Positions 59,178 through 64,000 of a DNA stretch of 64,000 nt are shown piece by piece; the stretch's first letter is position 1; each line of letters opens with the position of its first letter. The stretch is from the NCBI RefSeq assembly GCF_024347335.1, contig NZ_AP025463.1, forward strand, positions 3,410,001 through 3,474,000. The letters are read 5' to 3'. Origin of the DNA: Vibrio celticus. Lineage in GTDB: Bacteria; Pseudomonadota; Gammaproteobacteria; Enterobacterales; Vibrionaceae. Below the pieces are notes generated by a model that saw only the letters and a program-made list of their open reading frames with translations, was not told the origin of the DNA and ran no database searches. A program made the translations under genes and the position numbers.

Positions 59178-61013
59178 TTAAGCCTTAGCTGGACGTGCTG
59201 CACGCTTACGTTCGTTTTCAGTAAGAAGCTTCTTACGGATACGAATGCTTACAGGCGTTACTTCTACTAGTTCGTCTTCGTCGATGAACTCAAGAGCTTG
59301 CTCTAGAGTGTGACGGATAGGTGGCGAAAGAACCTGTGCTTCATCAGTACCAGATGCACGAACGTTCGTTAGCTGCTTACCTTTCAGACAGTTTACTGTT
59401 AGGTCGTTTGAACGGTTATGAATACCGATGATTTGACCTTCGTATACTTCGTCTGCGTGCTCAGCAAATAGACGACCACGTTCTTGTAGGTTGAATAGTG
59501 CGTAAGTCAGAGCTTTACCAGTTGCGTTCGAGATTAGAACACCGTTGTTACGTTGACCGATTACGCCGCCTTTGTGAGGACCGTAGTGATCAAATGAGTG
59601 GTAAAGAAGACCAGAACCAGACGTTAGAGTTAGGAACTCAGTTTGGAAACCGATAAGACCACGAGAAGGCATCATGAAGTCCATGCGAACACGGCCTTTG
59701 CCATCTGGAGACATATCAGTTAGCTCACCTTTACGTAGACCGATGTTTTCCATGATGCCACCTTGGTGCTCTTCAAGCACGTCGATAGTCACAGTTTCAA
59801 ACGGTTCAGTTAGGTTGCCATCTTCGTCTTTCTTGATGATAACTTCTGGACGAGATACAGCTAGCTCGAAGCCTTCACGACGCATGTTTTCGATCAGGAT
59901 AGATAGGTGAAGTTCACCACGACCTGAAACACGGAAACGATCTGGGTTATCAGTTTCTTCAACACGTAGTGCAACGTTGTGTACTAGTTCTTTCTCTAGA
60001 CGCTCAAGGATATTACGTGAAGTAACGAACTTACCTTCTTTACCCGCGAACGGAGAAGTGTTTACTTGGAACGTCATTGTTACTGTCGGTTCATCAACAG
60101 AAAGCGGAGTCATTGCTTCAACATTGTTTACGTCACAGATAGTGTCTGAAATTTTCAGCTCACCAAGACCAGTGATTGCAATGATGTCGCCAGCGTTAGC
60201 TTGCTCAACTTCGTGACGGTCAAGACCTAGGTAACCAAGAACTGTACCTACTTTACCGTTACGTTTTTTGCCTTCTGCATTTACGATAGTTACTTGTTGG
60301 TTTGGTTTAACAGAACCACGAGTAACACGAGCAACACCGATAACACCTACGTAAGAGCTGTAATCAAGTTGCGAAATTTGCATTTGTAGTGGACCGTCAA
60401 GGTCAACTGCAGGCGCGTCTACTGTATCAACAACAGCTTGGAACAATGGTTCCATGTTCTCGCCAGTTTCGCCTTCAGTCATTGTTGCCCAACCGTTTAG
60501 AGCTGAAGCGTAAACAACTGTGAAATCTAGTTGCTCATCAGTAGCACCTAGGTTGTCGAAAAGGTCGAATACTTGATCCATAACCCAATCAGGACGAGCG
60601 CCTGGGCGGTCAATCTTGTTGATTACAACGATTGGCTTAAGACCGTGTGCGAATGCTTTTTGCGTTACGAAACGAGTTTGAGGCATTGGGCCATCAACTG
60701 CGTCAACGATAAGCAGAACAGAGTCAACCATAGACATGATACGCTCAACTTCACCACCGAAGTCCGCGTGTCCCGGAGTATCTACGATGTTGATGCGGTA
60801 ATCATTCCAGTTGATTGCTGTGTTCTTAGCAAGAATGGTAATGCCACGCTCTTTTTCGATGTCATTCGAATCCATGACACGCTCTTCAGCTTCACCACGA
60901 GACTCAAGAGTGCCTGACTGTTGTAGCAGTTTATCAACCAAAGTCGTTTTACCGTGGTCAACGTGCGCGATGATCGCGATATTTCTTAACTTATCAATCT
61001 GTGGAGTAGACAT
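59178..61013 (-). CDS. typA: Ribosome-associated translational GTPase TypA/BipA
   Basis: Elongation-factor-like GTPase involved in 50S assembly and stress, including growth in cold. From the ATG at 61013 the product is 611 residues: G1 AHVDHGKTTLVDKL, G2/ERGITI, G3 DTPGHADFGGE, G4 NKIDRP, then domains II, III and V and the TypA-specific C-terminal domain (LTSGSGLLYHSFDHYGPHKG and KQLTNVRASGTDEAQVL). Length is close to E. coli TypA (607). GAGA is six bases before this ATG; the codon five residues upstream is not supported. Divergent from glnA, as in other gammaproteobacteria. Confidence 0.97.
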   Translation of the reverse strand: MSTPQIDKLRNIAIIAHVDHGKTTLVDKLLQQSGTLESRGEAEERVMDSNDIEKERGITILAKNTAINWNDYRINIVDTPGHADFGGEVERIMSMVDSVLLIVDAVDGPMPQTRFVTQKAFAHGLKPIVVINKIDRPGARPDWVMDQVFDLFDNLGATDEQLDFTVVYASALNGWATMTEGETGENMEPLFQAVVDTVDAPAVDLDGPLQMQISQLDYSSYVGVIGVARVTRGSVKPNQQVTIVNAEGKKRNGKVGTVLGYLGLDRHEVEQANAGDIIAITGLGELKISDTICDVNNVEAMTPLSVDEPTVTMTFQVNTSPFAGKEGKFVTSRNILERLEKELVHNVALRVEETDNPDRFRVSGRGELHLSILIENMRREGFELAVSRPEVIIKKDEDGNLTEPFETVTIDVLEEHQGGIMENIGLRKGELTDMSPDGKGRVRMDFMMPSRGLIGFQTEFLTLTSGSGLLYHSFDHYGPHKGGVIGQRNNGVLISNATGKALTYALFNLQERGRLFAEHADEVYEGQIIGIHNRSNDLTVNCLKGKQLTNVRASGTDEAQVLSPPIRHTLEQALEFIDEDELVEVTPVSIRIRKKLLTENERKRAARPAKA

Positions 61014-61334
61014 GGATTCTCGATTCACTCATAAAAGTAGCCGTCACTTATCTCAAAAGTTTGGATAATAACCGCTAGCTTGATTTAAAAAACGGTCAAT
61101 AATATACCAGATTCTAGACAAAAACCCAGAAATATGTGATCTGAACCAAGGCTTTTTTCTTTATTAGCGATTCATATCCGCTTAACTTTGATTCAGTACA
61201 GTGTTGAGCAGCCAAATTCGTAGGACTCTAAAAAAGTATCACCTGCGAGTGGCGAGCCAAATCTCCCGCAAAATAACAAAAGTGAATTGACAACTTAGGC
61301 AATTCATTGCTGAATGGTGCTCGCTTATGTCTCA

Positions 61335-61394
61335 TATTGGTGCACAGACAAACGGTTGCACCAATAAAGTGCAACTAGAGATCATTTTGGTGCA
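61335..61394 (+). promoter_or_regulatory. NtrC-type enhancer sites upstream of glnA
   Basis: TGCACCAATAAAGTGCA (61357-61373) matches the NtrC consensus TGCACC-N5-GGTGCA well. Half-type sites flank it: ATTGGTGCA near 61336-61344 and TTTGGTGCA near 61386-61394. They lie 70-120 bases upstream of the sigma-54 promoter, the position of enhancers in the E. coli glnA promoter. Sites are seen; binding is inferred. Confidence 0.78.
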
Positions 61395-61455
61395 AAAACC
61401 AGATTAAGCAAAACCGCAAAACAAGTAAATCATTGAAATTAATGGAATAATTTTT

Positions 61456-61472
61456 TTGGCACGTTTTTGGCT
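61456..61472 (+). promoter_or_regulatory. Sigma-54 promoter of glnA
   Basis: TTGGCACGTTTTTGGCT has the -24 TGGCAC and a -12 GC (61470-61471) separated so that GG and GC are 10 bases apart, as in sigma-54 promoters. It lies ~105 bases upstream of the glnA ATG. Transcription should begin near 61483. Confidence 0.82.
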
Positions 61473-61575
61473 ATAGATAAATCAGCATCGATTAATGCAC
61501 TTATAGACATTAATCAATGCTAGTTTCAACCGAATCGAGCTAATACCGAATTAATAACACTGGAGGTTATCCAAG

Positions 61576-62985
61576 ATGTCAGTAGAAAATGTACTATCCC
61601 TGATCCAAGAGAACGAAGTTAAATTTATCGACTTACGTTTTACTGATACAAAAGGTAAAGAGCAGCATATCTCTATTCCTTCTCACCAAGTTGATGCAGA
61701 CTTCTTCGAAGAAGGCAAAATGTTTGACGGCTCTTCAGTAGCTGGTTGGAAAGGCATTAACGAATCTGACATGGTAATGATGCCAGACGCAGCATCTGCT
61801 GTACTGGACCCATTCACAGAAGACGCAACGCTAAACATCCGTTGTGACATCCTTGAGCCTGCAACAATGCAAGGCTACGACCGTGACCCACGTTCTATCG
61901 CTAAACGTTCTGAAGAGTACCTACGTTCTACAGGTATCGCAGACACAGTTCTAGTTGGTCCAGAGCCAGAATTCTTCCTATTTGATGACGTTAAGTTCTC
62001 AAACGACATGTCTGGTTCTTTCTTCAAGATCGATGACGTAGAAGCAGCTTGGAACACAGGTTCTGACATCGAAGGCGGTAACAAAGGTCACCGTCCTGGC
62101 GTTAAAGGCGGTTACTTCCCAGTAGCTCCAGTAGATTCATCTCAAGACATCCGTTCAGCAATGTGTCTAGTAATGGAAGAGATGGGCCTAGTTGTTGAAG
62201 CTCACCACCACGAAGTAGCAACTGCGGGTCAAAACGAAATCGCAACTCGCTTCAACACGCTAACAGCGAAAGCTGATGAAACTCAAATCTACAAGTACGT
62301 TGTACACAACGTTGCTCACGCATTTGGTAAAACAGCGACATTCATGCCTAAGCCACTAGTTGGTGACAACGGTTCTGGTATGCACGTTCACCAATCTCTA
62401 GCAAAAGACGGCGTTAACCTGTTTGCTGGTGATAAGTACGGCGGCCTATCTGAAATGGCTCTTTACTACATCGGTGGTGTAATCAAGCACGCTCGTGCAA
62501 TCAACGCGTTTGCTAACCCATCAACTAACTCGTACAAGCGTCTTGTACCTGGTTTCGAAGCACCTGTAATGCTTGCTTACTCAGCACGTAACCGTTCTGC
62601 TTCTATCCGTATCCCAGTAGTACCAAGCCCTAAAGCACGTCGTATCGAGCTACGTTTTGGTGACCCAGCAGCTAACCCATACCTATGCTACTCAGCAATG
62701 CTTATGGCTGGCCTTGACGGCATCAAGAACAAGATTCACCCAGGCGAAGCTATGGATAAAGATCTATACGACCTTCCTGCAGAAGAAGCAGCTGAAATCC
62801 CAACAGTTGCAGAATCTCTACAAGAAGCTCTAGCAGCGCTTAGCGAAGACCGTGAGTTCCTAACCGCTGGCGGCGTATTCTCTGACGACTTCATCGATTC
62901 TTACATCGCTCTGAAATCTGACGACGTACAACGCGTGAACATGGCTACACACCCACTTGAGTTTGAACTGTACTACTCAGTTTAA
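61576..62985 (+). CDS. glnA: Glutamine synthetase (type I)
   Basis: Glutamate + ammonia + ATP to glutamine; the main route for ammonia under nitrogen limitation. The 469-residue subunit (dodecamer family) has MFDGSSVAGWKGINESDMVM, the ATP-binding KPLVGDNGSGMHVHQSL, RNRSASIRIP and the adenylylation site Tyr in KDLYDLPAEE near residue 397. Length equals E. coli GlnA (469). RBS GGAGG is ten bases before the ATG. Sigma-54/NtrC control is strongly suggested; the terminator at 63046 ends it. Confidence 0.98.
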   Translation: MSVENVLSLIQENEVKFIDLRFTDTKGKEQHISIPSHQVDADFFEEGKMFDGSSVAGWKGINESDMVMMPDAASAVLDPFTEDATLNIRCDILEPATMQGYDRDPRSIAKRSEEYLRSTGIADTVLVGPEPEFFLFDDVKFSNDMSGSFFKIDDVEAAWNTGSDIEGGNKGHRPGVKGGYFPVAPVDSSQDIRSAMCLVMEEMGLVVEAHHHEVATAGQNEIATRFNTLTAKADETQIYKYVVHNVAHAFGKTATFMPKPLVGDNGSGMHVHQSLAKDGVNLFAGDKYGGLSEMALYYIGGVIKHARAINAFANPSTNSYKRLVPGFEAPVMLAYSARNRSASIRIPVVPSPKARRIELRFGDPAANPYLCYSAMLMAGLDGIKNKIHPGEAMDKDLYDLPAEEAAEIPTVAESLQEALAALSEDREFLTAGGVFSDDFIDSYIALKSDDVQRVNMATHPLEFELYYSV

Positions 62986-63045
62986 TCTCTGGTAGAGATA
63001 AGCCATTTCTTACTGCAACCTTGTAAGAATCGCTGACTAAATATT

Positions 63046-63075
63046 AGGCTCGCCTCGCAGGCGGGCCTTTTTTAT
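63046..63075 (+). terminator. Terminator after glnA
   Basis: AGGCTCGCCT and AGGCGGGCCT form a 10-bp stem (mismatched centre) around CGC, followed by TTTTTTATA, ~60 bases past the glnA stop. Confidence 0.85.
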
Positions 63076-63218
63076 ATTCTCCCTCCCCCTGCTTCCTCGT
63101 ACCATGCCTTAGATAATAGACAAAAGCCCTCAGAGCCTGTCGAACTAAATACAATAAAATCAATAACAAAGCTAACGCCAAACGTGAAATCACCTAACGG
63201 TGAAAAGAGGCTAAAGAT

Positions 63219-63782
63219 ATGAAAAACATACTGTTCCTCATCGGGTTAACAGTCACGCTCTCGTGCTCTGCTCAAACGGTGTATACCTGGGTAGATGAAG
63301 ATGGCGTGCTCCACTTTAGTGATAACCCTAGTGCTCAAGATGCCGAGGCTCTTCGCCTGCCAGATGTGCAAGCTTCAGCACCCGCCCCTAAATTTGAGGC
63401 CTCGACTCCGGTTGACGCCGCTGCTTCCTCTACAACTAAAACACCAGCTAAAGCCCAGGCAGAAACCGAAACCACAGAGCGCGAGGTTCCCACTCAATTA
63501 GCCCTCACCATGCTGACACCAGTTCATGATCAAACCATTCGCAACAACCGCGGCTTAATCCCGATTCAGATAGAGCTCAACCGAAAACTTGGTATCGGGG
63601 AGCAATTACAATTGATACTCGATGGCCGTCGATATGGCGCCCCACAGACCCAACCTATTTGGGAATTAAAAGGTATCGATCGAGGTACTCACACCATTGC
63701 AATTCAAGCACATAGAAGCGGCAAGCTTATTGCATCTACTAGTCCAGTCACCGTGTATTTACATCGAGCGACGCTCAAGTAG
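63219..63782 (+). CDS. DUF4124 domain-containing protein
   Basis: Exported protein of unknown function. The 187 residues start with a signal peptide (residues 1-18, KNILFLIGLTVTLSCSAQ) and the DUF4124 motif VYTWVDEDGVLHFSDNPSAQ (residues ~21-40), then a low-complexity Ala/Pro/Thr/Glu linker and a C-terminal beta-rich part with QLQLILDGRRYGAPQTQPIW and HRSGKLIASTSPVTVYLHR. It lies between glnA and glnL, as the equivalent gene does in Vibrio cholerae. No link to nitrogen control is seen in the protein itself. Confidence 0.82.
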   Translation: MKNILFLIGLTVTLSCSAQTVYTWVDEDGVLHFSDNPSAQDAEALRLPDVQASAPAPKFEASTPVDAAASSTTKTPAKAQAETETTEREVPTQLALTMLTPVHDQTIRNNRGLIPIQIELNRKLGIGEQLQLILDGRRYGAPQTQPIWELKGIDRGTHTIAIQAHRSGKLIASTSPVTVYLHRATLK

Positions 63783-63902
63783 GCCAATGTGTTAAAAGAG
63801 GCCAAATAACCTCTACTTTTCACCTAATCGAAGCAGCTTTCAGCGACTCTAATGAATTATCTTTAGCTTCTGGTTGATATGCGCCATACTTGAACTTAGC
63901 TA

Positions 63903-63919
63903 CGCACCAATTTGGTGCA
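63903..63919 (+). promoter_or_regulatory. NtrC-type palindrome upstream of glnL
   Basis: GCACCAATTTGGTGC is a perfect 7-bp inverted repeat around one base, close to the NtrC site, ~30 bases before the likely glnL start. In E. coli an NtrC site at glnL represses it when NtrC is active, so autoregulation is plausible. Confidence 0.7.
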
Positions 63920-63950
63920 GTGAGAAAAACACCAGTTCAAGGACGAAATA

Positions 63951-64000
63951 GTGAATCGATCAGCCAAAAGCGACAGCATAGATACACATCATCTTTCCAG
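63951..64000 (+). CDS. glnL: Start of nitrogen regulation sensor kinase NtrB (GlnL), truncated by window end
   Basis: A GTG at 63951 with AGGA seven bases upstream opens a frame MNRSAKSDSIDTHHLS that runs off the window. The position after glnA and a DUF4124 gene is where Vibrio carries ntrB-ntrC (glnL-glnG), and an NtrC-type palindrome precedes it. Only 16 codons are visible, too few to recognise the protein, so the identity rests on context. Confidence 0.55.
   Translation, partial: MNRSAKSDSIDTHHLS

Noticed and set aside
1..64000. tRNA, rRNA, prophage or intact insertion sequence
   Set aside because: No clover-leaf tRNA genes, rRNA motifs, integrase, phage structural or transposase genes were recognised.

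Overview
The window looks like a chromosome I segment from a Vibrio, probably of the Splendidus clade. The support is gene content and order: coaD inside a lipopolysaccharide (LPS) core cluster with kdkA; mutM, rpmG-rpmB, radC, coaBC, slmA, lpxL, pyrE-rph; gmk-rpoZ-spoT-recG without trmH; envZ-ompR, greB, tex; bioH, comF, nfuA, nudE, cysQ; a complete twelve-gene type II secretion (gsp/eps) operon; hslR-hslO, pckA, typA, glnA and the start of glnL. The species is an inference; nothing in the sequence fixes it.

Layout. 1-5908: LPS core and sugar genes, namely rfbB (partial), kdkA, four glycosyltransferase genes and the embedded coaD; the genes from about 2686 to 5908 look AT-richer than the rest. 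5933-14790: housekeeping genes for DNA repair, ribosomal proteins, coenzyme A, nucleoid occlusion, lipid A and pyrimidines. 15123-20417: cold-shock protein, PsiE, a nucleotidase-like lipoprotein, an AT-rich spacer and a purine permease preceded by a guanine-type riboswitch. 20924-26762: gmk-rpoZ-spoT-recG with two repeat families. 27021-32837: envZ/ompR, greB, a CsrB-family small RNA with a VarA/GacA-type box, and tex. 33091-37887: an unrecognised protein, bioH, comF, nfuA, nudE, cysQ. 37990-49597: gspC to gspN, all on the minus strand. 49887-59009: hslR-hslO, pckA, an AsmA-like protein, YiiD-like protein, dtd, YihY, a DUF2959 lipoprotein and a small ATPase. 59178-64000: typA, the nitrogen-regulated glnA with NtrC and sigma-54 sites, a DUF4124 protein and the first codons of glnL.

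How the genes work together. The LPS cluster with lpxL builds the outer membrane through which the type II system secretes. SpoT, CsrB RNA, EnvZ/OmpR and NtrB/NtrC-controlled glnA are global regulators of starvation, carbon storage, osmotic stress and nitrogen. The purine permease with its riboswitch, gmk, and the rph-pyrE pair with an attenuator-like hairpin handle nucleotide supply.

The most interesting material is non-coding: the riboswitch with unusual loops, the CsrB RNA, three copies of a ~162-bp inverted-repeat element (21554, 33705, 57632), a pair of REP-like hairpins with compensatory changes (26847-26970), a 42-bp tandem repeat next to recG with a copy near typA, and terminator-like hairpins inside the rph-pyrE and ompR-envZ units. 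I saw no tRNA, rRNA, CRISPR array, prophage or intact transposase gene.
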